A stretch of DNA of 64,000 nucleotides from Adiantum capillus-veneris (GCA_014529385.2 CM043944.1:46111768-46175767), one strand, 5' to 3'; counted from the first letter of the stretch, positions 1 through 10,200 are shown. A program made the numbers and translations. The notes: generated from the sequence alone by a model not told the origin.

Positions 1-50
1 CAAAGTTGGTGCGTATATTATCAAACTGAGAGGAAGAGGGGGAGAGAGAA

Positions 51-53
<3 letters not shown>

Positions 54-118
<65 letters not shown>

Positions 119-128
119 GGGGGGGGGG
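54..128. repeat. (GA)n microsatellite followed by G homopolymer
   Basis: Alternating AG dinucleotides fill 54-107 and turn without a break into 21 consecutive G at 108-128. This is simple-sequence DNA. The abrupt GA-to-G change recurs in style at other homopolymers in the window, and its exact length may not be reliable. Confidence 0.97.
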
Positions 129-153
129 TAGCACAACATGGAGGAGCAAGAGG

Positions 154-513
154 GGTTGCATCAATTTAAAGGAAAGGCCATTGGCCATCAGCGGGGGAGG
201 CGAAAATTGATGGGAGTGGGCAGCAAAGATGGGAAATTAAAAAAAGCTCGCTCCACCAAGCACACTCCATATCCATACTCAAGTGTCAACACCTCTGAGA
301 GATGGCAAGAATTGTGTTGCTATAAACATGTTCGGTTGCATCAATTTAAAGGAAAGGCCATTGGCCATCAGCGGGGGAGGCGAAAATTGATGGGAGTGGG
401 CAGCAAAGATGGGAAATTAAAAAAAGCTCGCTCCACCAAGCACACTCCATATCCATACTCAAGTGTCAACACCTCTGAGAGATGGCAAGAATTGTGTTGC
501 TATAAACATGTTC
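154..513 (+). repeat. Exact 180-bp tandem duplication (two units)
   Basis: Unit 1 (154-333) and unit 2 (334-513) are identical base for base when read side by side. Because 180 is divisible by three, an open frame over 138-698 runs through both units and contains a 60-residue block twice. I recognise no domain in that frame, it begins just after the microsatellite, and its 3' part is low-complexity, so I do not call a gene. Zero divergence means a very recent duplication or an assembly artefact. Confidence 0.95.
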
Positions 514-956
514 CATGGAATGTGACAATCAAAGTTGAGACCAACTTCAAGTCTAGTGGTGCACTTTTGTGTACGTTTATTCACATGCAAGAGAGCCAAC
601 TTGAAGCACTATTTCTTCCTCAAGAAAAGAATAGTAGAACTTCTCTTTTTTTCTTTTTTGCCATACTCACAATTGTGAGTGGAGAGAATTTATATTAACT
701 CGATAAGATTACAATTTCCCTCAAGCACTACATGCGCCTTGAGAGGGCTAGGGTTCCATAAGAGACTTGTACACAGATAACGAGGATACCTACTAGAGAT
801 GTTATTTTTACCTTGTTGAGTGTTCTAAGCAGCTCAAAGCTTGCACCCATCATCTTTGTCAACTGTCCCTCTTCTTGCTCCAACCATTTGTATGATCTTA
901 GTGCTCAATCGCACAATATCATCAAAGAGGGCAACATCCAATTTACCCTCAAAGCC

Positions 957-1346
957 TCAAACGTTTTTGGACTTCCAAACCTGGTTCAGGTGGCAGAATC
1001 TGATCATTTGAGTACACACCAAAACAGCCTGGCTTTGGATACCATGCCCTCCCAAGATCAAGTCATTTGTAGAAAAGATTATATTCCAAGTCCTTCGTAC
1101 CCACTTGCAAACCCCAACAACGAGTCCCTGCAAAGTCGGGCACTTGCCGAACAGATGAAGGGAGTCTTCCGAGGCTGCTTTGCAGCCATAGCAAGTATTA
1201 GAGCCAAGCCCTCTAACTTGCACCTTAATCCCAGTGGGCAAGGCTCCCAAGAGCACCTTCCAGATGAATGGTAGAACTTCTCTTATAGAGTACAATGTTA
1301 TCAAGACACTTTCCACAATCACTTCATTGTGACATAAAGCTAACAC
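957..1346 (-). pseudogene. LINE (non-LTR retrotransposon) zf-RVT tail remnant
   Basis: The minus-strand frame resembles the zinc-binding domain that follows the reverse transcriptase of plant L1-type LINEs (zf-RVT). It has a segment like FIWKVLLGALPT, then a C-x2-C pair (CYGC) and a short linker to a SLHLFGKC block, giving the C-C-H-C arrangement of that family. Nothing resembling reverse transcriptase precedes it at higher coordinates on this strand, and no poly-A tail is clear, so this is a short 3' fragment. The family call rests on motif pattern only. Confidence 0.55.
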
Positions 1347-1471
1347 ATATGATGTGTATATTTTTGGCCTGCTGGAAAAAGGCCTTAGTATCGAGCAGGC
1401 TTAGGTGAACTTCCATTGATCCCGTCCACGTGGACGGCTATGGTTTAGGGCAATTTTTTTGAGGCTCCAAC

Positions 1472-1546
1472 TGTTACCATATACATGTGGTAGTGATGTG
1501 GGTGAACACACTAGGACCGCCGGGGCATTTTTTCCCTCTTTAGGAG
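1472..1546 (+). repeat. 5' LTR of element B, first part
   Basis: Matches the first 75 bp of the 3' LTR at 11097 with four substitutions. It is preceded by CCAAC (1467-1471), the left copy of the target-site duplication. It stops at AGGAG (1542-1546), which is the left target duplication of the nested element A. Confidence 0.93.
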
Positions 1547-1738
1547 TGTTGGGGTATAAAGCCCAATGTGGTCGCCCAGGTAAGTGGGCGGGCCGCCAGG
1601 TATGTACACATATTCTTTTGTTAAAACCTAATAAGAACTCACTATGCTCTACACATTACAGTAGAGCGAGTTCACCATATCGTCGTGCTCTTCTTCTCGC
1701 ACTCTCTCTCGCGTCGCACTTCCGCTCGTACTCCTTCA
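1547..1738 (+). repeat. 5' LTR of element A
   Basis: 192 bp, TGTTGGGG at the start and CTCCTTCA at the end. The copy at 6439-6630 differs only in the CGTCGTG/CGTCATG and CTCTCTC/CTCACTC positions. The LTR is short, as in many plant copia families. Confidence 0.96.
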
Positions 1739-1740
1739 AC

Positions 1741-1752
1741 TGGTATCAGAGC
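1741..1752 (+). promoter_or_regulatory. Primer-binding site, initiator tRNA-Met type (A)
   Basis: TGGTATCAGAGC lies two bases after the 5' LTR. It is the usual plant copia minus-strand primer site, complementary to the 3' end of initiator tRNA-Met. Confidence 0.95.
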
Positions 1753-2795
1753 TCAGATCGAGGCTCGGGGCAGCACTGCAGGAGGCTAGAGTCACCAACT
1801 CAGATTGGAGTGAAATTCGACAGGCGAAGACACGGCCCCAATTTCATTCTGAGGTCATCTCGGCCACCGTTCGGCTTCGACAAAGTTCTGCGTAGGCCAT
1901 TTTCGACTACGTGGTCTCAGCGGGTGCAGATCCGACTCTGCAAATTTGGGGTTTTCGGCCTACGACTGCAGGTGCTGAGGATATCGACACTCCCAGAGTG
2001 TTGATTTGTGGCTGTCTACTCATCGAAGGACGGCTCACAGTTCTTGGAGGCGTGTCACATACGACACGGGCGCATCTACACACAGACTGTAGGCGACATC
2101 CACTAGTTCATCAGGTAGCTTGTGTTTGCTGCTTGATATTCCAGATTTCATCCTGACATTGCAGGTACTTCCACATGGGATGTATTGTCAGAGATGATGT
2201 ATGTCTGTTGAGGGTTTGCTGGCTGTGAGTCACGCAGCAAACAACCGTCACAGCGGTTACAACATACAGTGGAAAATTTGTGGATGTATGGCTTTGTGGG
2301 AAGTCTATGTACTGTCAGATTTACTGCAGCCTTTGTTGAGGGTCGAGTGAGGTTTTATTGAGCTGGGGGATTCTCGAATGTTGAGATCCTTTCGGTGATA
2401 CAGGTCTTGGAGCGATCCCTCGAGCACCCTTAGATAGGCAGCTAGGATGTATTGTCTGTGAGTTAGACAGTTGGGATTGCATCTTTGCTTTACTGCCGTT
2501 GAGGCATTGTCACAGTCTATGCTTATAGGACAGTGACAGGACAGTGAGAGACAATACAGGTGCAGGACAGGTTTACCCGCAGCTTACAGTGTCAGAGAGA
2601 CAGTGGTTTTTTGAGCTGTTTTTTGGTCTGTTTTTAGTACACCAGAGCCATTTTACAAAGGAGACTCTGCCAAAATTTTTGTAGGATCTGAAGCTTTCTT
2701 GGTTCATTTGACAGGTTGATATTGGTTTAGAGGTCAGTTTACAGAGGAAACTCTACAAAATTTTTCCCAGGAAAGTAAACTACTGTGAAGTGTAG
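1753..2795 (+). other. Untranslated leader of element A
   Basis: About 1 kb between the primer site and the first recognisable gag codon. It has no supported coding frame. Stretches such as AGGTTTTATTGAGCT near 2352 recur in the leader of decayed element D near 32473, which links the two elements. Confidence 0.75.
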
Positions 2796-4496
2796 CTGGC
2801 TGGATCACAGGACACTGCTCTTTACAATATCAAGAAGCTGGATGAAACCAATTTCCCATTGTGGAAGAAGAAAATTTGGCACGTGTTGGTACAAAAGAAG
2901 CAGATAAAACCTATAAAGCTCAAAGGGATAAAACCAGAAGATATGGACGAAGATGAATGGAGCGAAATGGATGAATTGGCACTTTCTACCATTATGCTGA
3001 CTTTGGCAGAAAGCGTTTACTTCAATGTAGCAGACGAGATGTCGGCTTATCAAGCATGGTTAGAGCTGAGTGATCTTTATGAGAAGCAGAGTGCAGCTTC
3101 ACAGGTATACTGGCTTAAGAAGCTTGTTGACTTGAAGATGAAAGAAGGGACACCTATGTCCAATCATCTGAATGAATTCAACACAATCTATAGTCAGTTG
3201 TCAGCTCAAGGTGTCAAGTTTGATGAACCTGTTAGAGCTATGTTCCTGTTGATCACATTGCCGGAAAGTTGGGACACTTTTCGCACAGCTTTGAGTAATT
3301 CTGCACCTCCAGATGGTTTGAACATAGCAGGTGTAGAAGGAAGTCTGCTTACTGAAGAAACCAATAGAAGGACAATGGACAAAGGCAAAGGAACGGCCTT
3401 AGTTGTCAGGGGAAGGACCAAAGAAAAGTACAAAGGTGGAAAGAGGAATCAGTCTCGTAGCAAGTCCCGCAGTGCTAAAGGCAAGAGTGACATAGAATGC
3501 TACCATTGTGGCAAGAAGGGTCACATGAAAAGAGACTGCAGAGAATGGAAAGCAGAAAAAGGCAAAGAGAAAGCTGAAGACCATGGTGAGAAGAACAAGT
3601 CCTCAGTGAAGATTCAAGAAATAAATGTGACAAACACTGTTGCAGAGGATGACAGTCTAGTGTCAGGAGACATCTACTTCTTGAAGAATACAATGGACTC
3701 AGCTCTTCTTACAGCATCTGATGGAAATGCACTGAGTGACTGGATTATAGACTCAGGGGCATCACTTCATGTGTCTCCAAACAAGGAGTGGTTTACTTCT
3801 TATGTGACCACTAAAGATCATGTTCGGCTAGGCAATGGGCAGACATGTGAGATCTTAGGTGTTGGAGATGTTCAATTGAAGTTTCAAAATGGCTCTTCTT
3901 TCACGCTGAAGAATGTGAGACATGTTCCCGCAATTACAAAGAGCTTGATCAGCACAGGTTTACTTGATGATGCTGGCTACGTCACCACTTTTGGACAGAA
4001 CATGTGGAAGATATCCAAGGGTTCTATGACAGTAGCACATGGAGTAAAGTCTGGAGGACTTTACACGATTTATGTATCAAATGTCTCTAAAAATGTAATC
4101 AATGTAACCGAGCAGCCGAACGTTTCTTTGTGGCATAGCCGGTTAGGACATATGTCCAAGAAGGGAATGGAAATCTTGTCTCGTTCTGGTTATTTGCCTG
4201 GCTTTTCATTTAATGATTTTGAATTCTGTGAACATTGTCTGTATGGTAAGCAAACACAGCAGCCACATAAGCATAGAAGCAGTAGAAGAGATACACAGTT
4301 GGCACTTGTTCATAGTGATTTGTGTGGACCTATGCCTAACCTATCTCTAGGGGGAGCTTCTTACTTTATGACATTTATAGATGATTACTCGAGGAAAGTA
4401 TGGGTTTACTTTCTCAAGCACAAGGATGAAGCGTTTAGTGTTTTCAAAAAGTTTGTGACACTTGTGGAGAATCAGAGTGGCAAGAAGCTTAAATGA
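2796..4496 (+). pseudogene. Element A gag, protease and integrase N-terminal half
   Basis: One frame encodes the copia gag domain, then a zinc knuckle C-x2-C-x4-H-x4-C at 3498-3539, then the aspartic protease with active-site DSG at 3750-3758. The integrase follows, with its zinc-binding region (H and C pairs around 4130-4250) and first catalytic Asp in VHSDLCGPM at 4317-4319. The frame opens after a TAG at 2793. The codon aligned with the start Met of element E is CTG (2796), so the ATG appears lost. A TGA at 4494-4496 ends translation 9 bp before the second catalytic Asp codon. In an intact element this polyprotein packages RNA and matures by self-cleavage. Confidence 0.9.
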
Positions 4497-5008
4497 TTAC
4501 GCACTGACAATGGTGGAGAGTATGTTTCAAAGGCCTTTCAGGACTTTTGTGAGTCAAAAGGTATAAAACGTGAACTTACTGCTCCTTACAATCCTCCTCA
4601 AAATGGTGTTGCTGAGAGGATGAATAGGACCATACAAGAGAAGGTCAGAAGTATGTTGTCTAATGCACAGCTGCCAAATGGGTTTTGGGCTGAAGCTGTA
4701 TCAACAGCTGTTCATCTTGTAAATAGATCTCCTAGCAAGGTTTTGCAGAAGGATTCAGTGCCAGAGATGGTATGGTCAGGCAAAATGCCCTCATACAAGC
4801 ATCTCAGAGTCTTTGGCTGTGAGGCATATACTCACGTTCCAAAGGAATTTAGGAACAAACTTGAGCCAAAGAGTAGAAAGTGCATCTTTCTAGGCTATGG
4901 TAATTCTGGTGAGATGGGGTATAGACTTTGGGATCCCGAATCCAGAAAGGTTGTCCGCAGCAATGATGTTCACTTTAATGAATCCAAATATCATTCTAAA
5001 CCAGGGCC
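4497..5008 (+). pseudogene. Element A integrase, C-terminal half, truncated
   Basis: The same frame continues after the TGA. It carries the second and third acidic residues of the integrase triad, Asp in LRTDNGGEY (4506-4508) and Glu in NGVAERMN (4614-4616). All three catalytic positions of A are therefore present although translation is broken. The frame then reaches the GYRLWDPESRKV region common to copia integrase C-termini. Just before 5009 it jumps to reverse-transcriptase sequence in another frame, marking an internal deletion of roughly 500 bp by comparison with element E. Confidence 0.88.
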
Positions 5009-5929
5009 AAGGGCTTTAAGCAAGAACAAGGCATTGACTTTGATGAAGTCTTCTCTCCGGTGGTCAAGATGACTACATTGAGATGCTTTCTTGCATTGGT
5101 TGCCATATTAGATTTGGTGTTGCACCAAATGGATGTCAAGACAGCGTTCTTGCATGGTGATTTAGATGTGGAAATTTACATGCAGCAGCCAGAAGGGTTT
5201 GTTGAGAAAGGCAAGGAAGATTGGGTATGCCAGTTGTTAAAGAGTCTTTATGGCTTAAAACAATCACCGAGGGCATGGTACCATAAATTCCACAAGTTTA
5301 TGCTTTCTCAAGGCTACAAACGTAGTGAGTTCGATCACTGTCTATATACAAAGAAGGCTAAGGATGGTAGTTGGTTGATCCTTATTTTGTATGTGGATGA
5401 CATGTTGATTGCTGGCAAGCACTTGGAAGAAATTTCAGCTTTGAAGTCAAAGATGGCAAAATCGTTTGACATGAAAGACATGGGTGAGGCAAGTCATATA
5501 CTTGGTATGCGCATTGAGAGAGACAGATCAAAGAAGTTGATGTGGTTATCTCAAACAGAGTATATTGACAAGGTTTTGCAACGTTTCAATATGGAGAAGG
5601 GAAAGGCACTGAGTGTTCCATTGCCACCATATATGAAACTTAGCAAACAAGATTGTCCTGTGCCTGAGGAAGAACAGGCTGAAATGGATAAGATTCCATA
5701 TGCGTCTGCAGTGGGTAGTTTGATGTATGCAATGATTGCTACTCGCCCAGACATTGCATTTGCAGTGGGAGTAGTAAGTCGATACATGTCAAACCCAGGC
5801 AAGAAACATTGGGAGGCAGTGAAAGGAATATTGAGATACCTGAAAGCTACAAAGAGTATGCGTATATGCTACGGGAGTCAGGAGCTAAGTGTAAAGGGTT
5901 TTACAGACTCAGATTATGCAGGTGACTAA
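5009..5929 (+). pseudogene. Element A reverse transcriptase (N-terminus deleted)
   Basis: Begins mid-domain at KGFKQEQGIDFDE and continues through SPVVKM, QMDVKTAFLHGDL and SLYGLKQSPRAWY to the catalytic YVDD (5390-5401). RNase H begins before the frame ends at DSDYAGD with TAA at 5927-5929. The first part of RT, with its tryptophan-rich KWVYK segment, is missing. This would be the polymerase that copies the element RNA; it cannot work in this form. Confidence 0.9.
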
Positions 5930-6349
5930 GACAACCGAAGGTCTACGTCAGGGTATGTCTTTACATTGGCTGGTGGAGCAGTATCATGGCGTTCTAGATT
6001 ACAAGATTGTGTTACTCAGTCTACTACAGAGGCTGAATATGTTGCAGCATCAGAGGCATGCAAAGAATCAATTTGGCTTAATCGACTAGTAACAGATTTG
6101 GGAATCAAAGAAGAGATGCCTGTGTTATATTGTGATAGTCAAAGTGCTATACAATTGGCTCGCAATCCAGTTTATCACTCAAAGACAAAGCATGTGGATG
6201 TGAAGTATCATTTCATCAGGGAAATGCTCGAGGATAAGCAACTTCAGCTTGTCAAAGTTCACACCACAAAAAATCCTGCTGATCTACTTACAAAAGGACT
6301 TCCCTCAGAGAGCTTTGCGCATTTTCGCAAGCAGTTAGGTGTAGGGTAG
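5930..6349 (+). pseudogene. Element A RNase H
   Basis: The same frame continues after the TAA with DNRRSTSGYVF, then TTEAEYVAA and CDSQSAIQLA, the copia RNase H landmarks, and ends at QLGVG with TAG. It would degrade the RNA strand of the RNA-DNA hybrid. The only lesion is the upstream TAA, which a single substitution explains. Confidence 0.88.
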
Positions 6350-6427
6350 TACATCACTTCTCTACATCTCTTGTATATTAGCTTGTATAGTAGCTTCTTT
6401 CACACTTAAAGTACCACATTGGACTTT

Positions 6428-6438
6428 AAGTGGGAGGT
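6428..6438 (+). promoter_or_regulatory. Polypurine tract of element A
   Basis: AAGTGGGAGGT directly precedes the 3' LTR at 6439 and is the expected plus-strand primer site. Element E has the related TAAGTGGGAGAT in the same place. Confidence 0.85.
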
Positions 6439-6630
6439 TGTTGGGGTATAAAGCCCAATGTGGTCGCCCAGGTAAGTGGGCGGGCCGCCAGGTATGTACA
6501 CATATTCTTTTGTTAAAACCTAATAAGAACTCACTATGCTCTACACATTACAGTAGAGCGAGTTCACCATATCGTCATGCTCTTCTTCTCGCACTCACTC
6601 TCGCGTCGCACTTCCGCTCGTACTCCTTCA
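6439..6630 (+). repeat. 3' LTR of element A
   Basis: 192 bp, matching 1547-1738 at all but two positions. It is followed by AGGAG (6631-6635), the right target duplication, after which the host LTR of element B resumes. Confidence 0.96.
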
Positions 6631-6635
6631 AGGAG

Positions 6636-6787
6636 GTTTTTTCCCCCGAGCATTGTATATACGCCCATCACTCTAGGGCTATCTATCTTTCCATTGCACA
6701 CTAAGTAATACACTCTCTATTGTGTGCCTTGAGCTGCCTTCGTCTTCTCCAAGCTGTGTGGGTTTCTCTGCAACCCTAATTCCAACA
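6636..6787 (+). repeat. 5' LTR of element B, second part
   Basis: Continues B's LTR after the nested insertion and ends CCAACA. It differs from the 3' LTR at three positions. Directly after it lies the first of two primer-binding sites. Confidence 0.93.
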
Positions 6788-6789
6788 AT

Positions 6790-6801
6790 TGGTATCAGAG
6801 C
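6790..6801 (+). promoter_or_regulatory. Primer-binding site 1 of element B
   Basis: TGGTATCAGAGC, the tRNA-iMet type, two bases after the LTR end at 6787. Confidence 0.93.
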
Positions 6802-6830
6802 AGGTTGCGTCCCCCCGGGCTTAGTCGCCA

Positions 6831-7050
6831 GGGCATTTTTCCCTCTTTAGGAGGTTTTTTCCCCCGAGCATTGTATATACGCCCATCACTCTAGGGCTAT
6901 CTATCTTTCCATTGCACACTAAGTAATACACTCTCTATTGTGTGCCTTGAGCTTCCTTCATCTTCTCCAACCTGTGTGCGTTTCTCTGCAACCCTAATTC
7001 CAACAATTGGTATCAGAGCAGGTTGTGTCCTCCCGGGCTTAGTCGCCAGC
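6831..7050 (+). repeat. Tandem second copy of partial LTR plus primer site (B)
   Basis: From GGCATTTTT near 6832 the sequence repeats the inner part of B's LTR, the LTR end (7005), a second TGGTATCAGAGC (7008-7019) and about 30 bp of leader. Element B therefore has a partial LTR and primer site twice in a row. This copy differs from the first by several substitutions (for example TTCATC for TTCGTC and CAACCTG for CAAGCTG), so the duplication is not brand new. Confidence 0.9.
7008..7019 (+). promoter_or_regulatory. Primer-binding site 2 of element B
   Basis: Second TGGTATCAGAGC, 218 bp after the first, inside the duplicated LTR-leader segment. Confidence 0.9.
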
Positions 7051-7367
7051 TGCTCCAGTACATGCCTGCTCACTTTCTTCGATTTCAGTGAACTTTGGCA
7101 AGCGTTCGTAGGTCGACAAATACTTTGGGCGAGCTCGTAGAGCTCGGTCTGCTCAGATTTTCGATTTGGGCTCATTTCAGCCTCCGTTTCCACTACAGGC
7201 GGGTCTGCACAGGCAATTTCGTCATTTTGTGCAAAATTTCTGTCTGTGCCGTTTTTTGCATAACAGGTGCCTTATAGTCTTCTACGGTTTGTGCTATATA
7301 GCACGTGTTGTTCCCACTCCGTTTCTCCTATTTTTGGGCAATTTTCACATGAGGTGCAACATTTACC
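7051..7367 (+). other. Leader of element B
   Basis: Non-coding stretch between the second primer site and the gag ATG at 7368. It is similar to the leader of element C (20170-20450), including a shared GCCTCCGTTTCCACTACAGG-like segment. No independent feature seen. Confidence 0.7.
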
Positions 7368-7574
7368 ATGGCTGACAACAACACAGATGTGTTCAAGATG
7401 TTTACTGCTGAGGACAGGTTGGATGGGGACAACTACCCTATGTGGGCTTATATGATGCAACATGTTGTTGTGTCAAAGGGCGTCTGGAACATTGTGCAGG
7501 GCATTGATGTACGTCCTGGTTCTGAAGATTTAGTGCTGCATTGCTGTTACCACCCTTTCTTTGAGAAGCAATAA
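7368..7574 (+). pseudogene. Element B gag N-terminus
   Basis: Opens with ATG and reads MADNNTDVFKMF then DNYPMWAYMMQ, the start of the copia gag (UBN2-like) domain. It is cut short about 60 codons in. Compared with element C, which keeps the following WDTLVGLYTSHNEAEI segment, several hundred bases of gag are missing between here and the zinc knuckle at 7697. Confidence 0.85.
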
Positions 7575-7696
7575 AAGCCTGTTCAACTGCACGCTGTCTA
7601 GTCCTATTTTTTCTGGAACGCAACAATGGTGCACTTTACAGACAACGCAATCAATGCACTTCGTCTGGCAATTCTGGTGATAAGGGCAAAAAGAAG

Positions 7697-8403
7697 ATGC
7701 GTTGCCATTATTGTAAAGCTAATGATCACTTGATCAAGTCGTGTCCTAAGTTGAAGGCCAAAGAGGCTAAGAAGAAAGAGGGTGGTTCCACTACAAATGC
7801 TGGTTCCACTACAAATGCAACCATTGTTGAGTCTTTTGTGAAAGGAGACTGTAATGCTGATGTTGGTGCACTTACAATCCTGCTTTCCATGATGCATGCT
7901 TGTCAGTTGCTGCAGATTCACATGTGTGGTATTTCGACAGTGGTGCTACAAAGCACATTACCTCACATCGTGAATTGTTTACCTCTCTCGAGTCTGTCCC
8001 TCATGGGAATTCAGTCACTTGTGCCAACAACGCCTCTTATCCAGTTCAAGGAGTTGGAAAGATTGTGCTCACTGCTGCTAATGGCAACTCCTTCACACTT
8101 GTTGATGCACTTTATGTACCTGGGATCAAGAAGAATCTCTTGTCTGTATCCGCACTTGCTAGACTTGGACTTGTAGTCAAGTTTGTGGATGACAGATGTA
8201 CAGTTCATGATCTCAGTTTTGGTGATGAAATTGTTGCATCTGGGCTTTTGTGCCGTGGGCTGTATAAGCTCACTTTGTATGACAAGTGTGGACAAAATTT
8301 TGCAAATGCTGTTGCAGATTCAAGGGCTATTTCAGATGCAAAACTTTGGCATGCACGTTTTGGTCATCTGAATTTTGCTAGTTTGCAGAAGACTCCTAGG
8401 TAA
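7697..8403 (+). pseudogene. Element B gag zinc knuckle and aspartic protease
   Basis: A zinc knuckle reading CHYCKANDHLIKSC begins two codons into this stretch, followed by a lysine-rich linker. A frameshift before about 7900 moves coding to another frame, which has the protease active site in WYFDSGATKH. It ends in the integrase leader LWHARFGHL with a TAA near 8401. The linker contains the small direct repeat GGTTCCACTACAAATGC. The protease itself looks intact apart from lying in a different frame from gag. Confidence 0.85.
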
Positions 8404-9140
8404 AATGCATCGTTCTAAGTTTCCAAAGGATGGTTCAGTTCGGGCCACATGCAGGTTGCAGCTTGTGCATAGTGATGTTTGTGGGCCCATGCAAACTCCG
8501 TCCTTGGGCAATTACCTTTACTTCGTGAATTTCATTGATGATTACTCCAGGCATGCATGGGTATTTCCGCTTAAAGCGAAGTCCGAAGTTTTTATGTGCT
8601 TCAAACAATTTCTGGCTATGGCTGAAAATGTCTCGAAATGTACTATAGGCACCCTCCGTTCCAATCGAGGGGGGGAGCATATGTCTCATGAATTTAATGC
8701 ATTTTTGGCTAGTCGTGGGATAAAACACCAATGTACAGTGCCTTATACACCTCAACAAAATGGTGTTGCTGAGAGGAAAAACAGGTCACTAACAAAAATG
8801 GCACGATGTATGGTCAAAAGTCTTGCCGCATTCTTTTTGGCTTGAGGCCATCATGTGTGCCACTTATGTACTTAACATGTGTCCTACGAAAGCTTTGCAG
8901 TCTATTACTCCATATGAAGCATGGCATGATAGAAAGCCTTCTATTGAGCACATGAGTGTTTTTGGCTGTTTGGCATATGCTTTGGTGCCACAAATGCAGC
9001 GCAGAAAATTGGATGATAAGGCTGTCAAATGTATTTTTGTTGGTTATAGTGCTGAAAGCAAAGGTTACAGGTTGTATCATCCACAAACAAAACGTATTCT
9101 TGTTTCACGGGATGTAGTGTTTGTGGAAGATTCTGTTTAG
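8375..9140 (+). pseudogene. Element B integrase with D-to-N catalytic change
   Basis: The integrase core is readable in two frames (shift near 8820). The first catalytic Asp is in VHSDVCGPM near 8470, and Glu is in NGVAERKNR near 8775. The second catalytic position reads LRSNRGGEH, with AAT (8663-8665) where relatives have Asp (GAT or GAC), so the DDE triad is broken. The zinc-binding domain is largely missing between the protease end and VHSD. The second frame covers SFWLEAIMCATYVLN to the VSRDVVF end of the domain. Confidence 0.87.
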
Positions 9141-9143
9141 CCC

Positions 9144-10200
9144 TTGCTGTCATGTACTAGAGACAATAATGTAAGCTCACAGGACATTTATGACACTTTG
9201 TTGCCTCTTTTCAGTGGTGGAAATACGAATGTAAGTTCCAACGAGGCAAATGTACAGCCTATGGGGGTTTCTGAAAATGTTTTAGATCAGCCTATTACTG
9301 ATGCAGGTGTACATGATGTACTTGATGAGGAAAGGGCTGAAAATGTGCAGGCTAGAGGTATGCCAAAATGGCTGGTGCACACTTTGCGTGACAGTAAATT
9401 GGATGCACCTTTGTCTAGTCGTACTCGTTCAGGCTCTCGCCATGCATCTTATGCATCAAATTGTTATGCTTTGGCTGTGTCTAGCTTACATGATGTTGAG
9501 GAGCCTCTGTCTTTTGATGAAGCACAGAATTCAGAAAATTGGATGGTTGCCATGCAATCAGAATATGATGCACTTATAAAAAATGACACATGGACTCTAT
9601 GTGATTTGCCTCCTGGCAAAAAGGCCATTGGTACGAAGTGGGTTTACAAGTTAAAACGCAAGCCGAATGGTGAGATCGATCGCCATAAGGCTCGACTTGT
9701 TGCAAAGGGTTATGCACAGCAAAAAGGCATTGATTATGAAGAGAATTTTTCTCCCACTTGTCGTATGACTACTCTGTGTTTTCTATGTGCATTGGCAGCT
9801 CATTTTGATTGGGATGTACATCAATCAGACATTGTTACTGCTTTCTTGAATGGTGACATATTTTAGGAAGTTTATGTAACGCAGCCTCGCGGTTTTGTCA
9901 TAAAAGGACAAGAGGACAAAGTGTGCAAATGTAACAAGGCTTTGTATGGGTTGAAGCAATCTCCTCGTGCTTGGTATGAGAAAGCTGACACTCATTTGGT
10001 CAAACAAGGCTTTCGTAACAGTCCAACAGAAAGAACATTGTATGTAAAGTGTGAGGGTGATGTACTTCTCATTGTGGTTCTTTATGTTGATGATTAGCTG
10101 ATCACTGGACCAAATGAGAGACATATTGATGAATTTAAGGCTGATTTGAATGCTACTTTCAAGATGAAAGATTTGGGGCTGTTGCATCATTACTTGGGTG
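9144..10200 (+). pseudogene. Element B reverse transcriptase with two stops
   Basis: The frame reads through KWVYKLKRKPNGEI, RLVAKGYAQQKGIDYEE and SDIVTAFLNGDIF, then TAG (9864-9866). It continues with ALYGLKQSPRAWYE to the catalytic YVDD at 10083-10094. The very next codon is TAG (10095-10097). Sequence beyond remains RT-like (MKDLGLLHHYLGVQF). Both stops can be single-base changes. The region between integrase and RT (9144-9500) is the usual variable linker. Confidence 0.88.

Larger units (their letters stand above)
1547..6630 (+). mobile_element. Copia element A, complete, nested in B's LTR
   Basis: A 5084-bp Ty1/copia element with two 192-bp LTRs (1547-1738 and 6439-6630) and a tRNA-iMet primer site. 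It has a polypurine tract before the 3' LTR and an AGGAG target duplication at 1542-1546 and 6631-6635. The LTRs differ at only 2 of 192 positions. The gag-pol interior has a lost start codon (CTG at 2796), a TGA at 4494, a deletion near 5000 removing the integrase-RT linker and the RT N-terminus, and a TAA at 5927. Recent insertion with a defective interior suggests movement using proteins supplied by a related intact copy. Confidence 0.96.

Noticed and set aside
138-698. 186-codon open frame as a host gene
   Set aside because: It consists of the 180-bp duplication plus low-complexity ends, begins right after a microsatellite and matches no domain I know.
813-1274. Plus-strand frame opposite the LINE tail
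   Set aside because: Shadow of the minus-strand zf-RVT-like sequence; no domain of its own.
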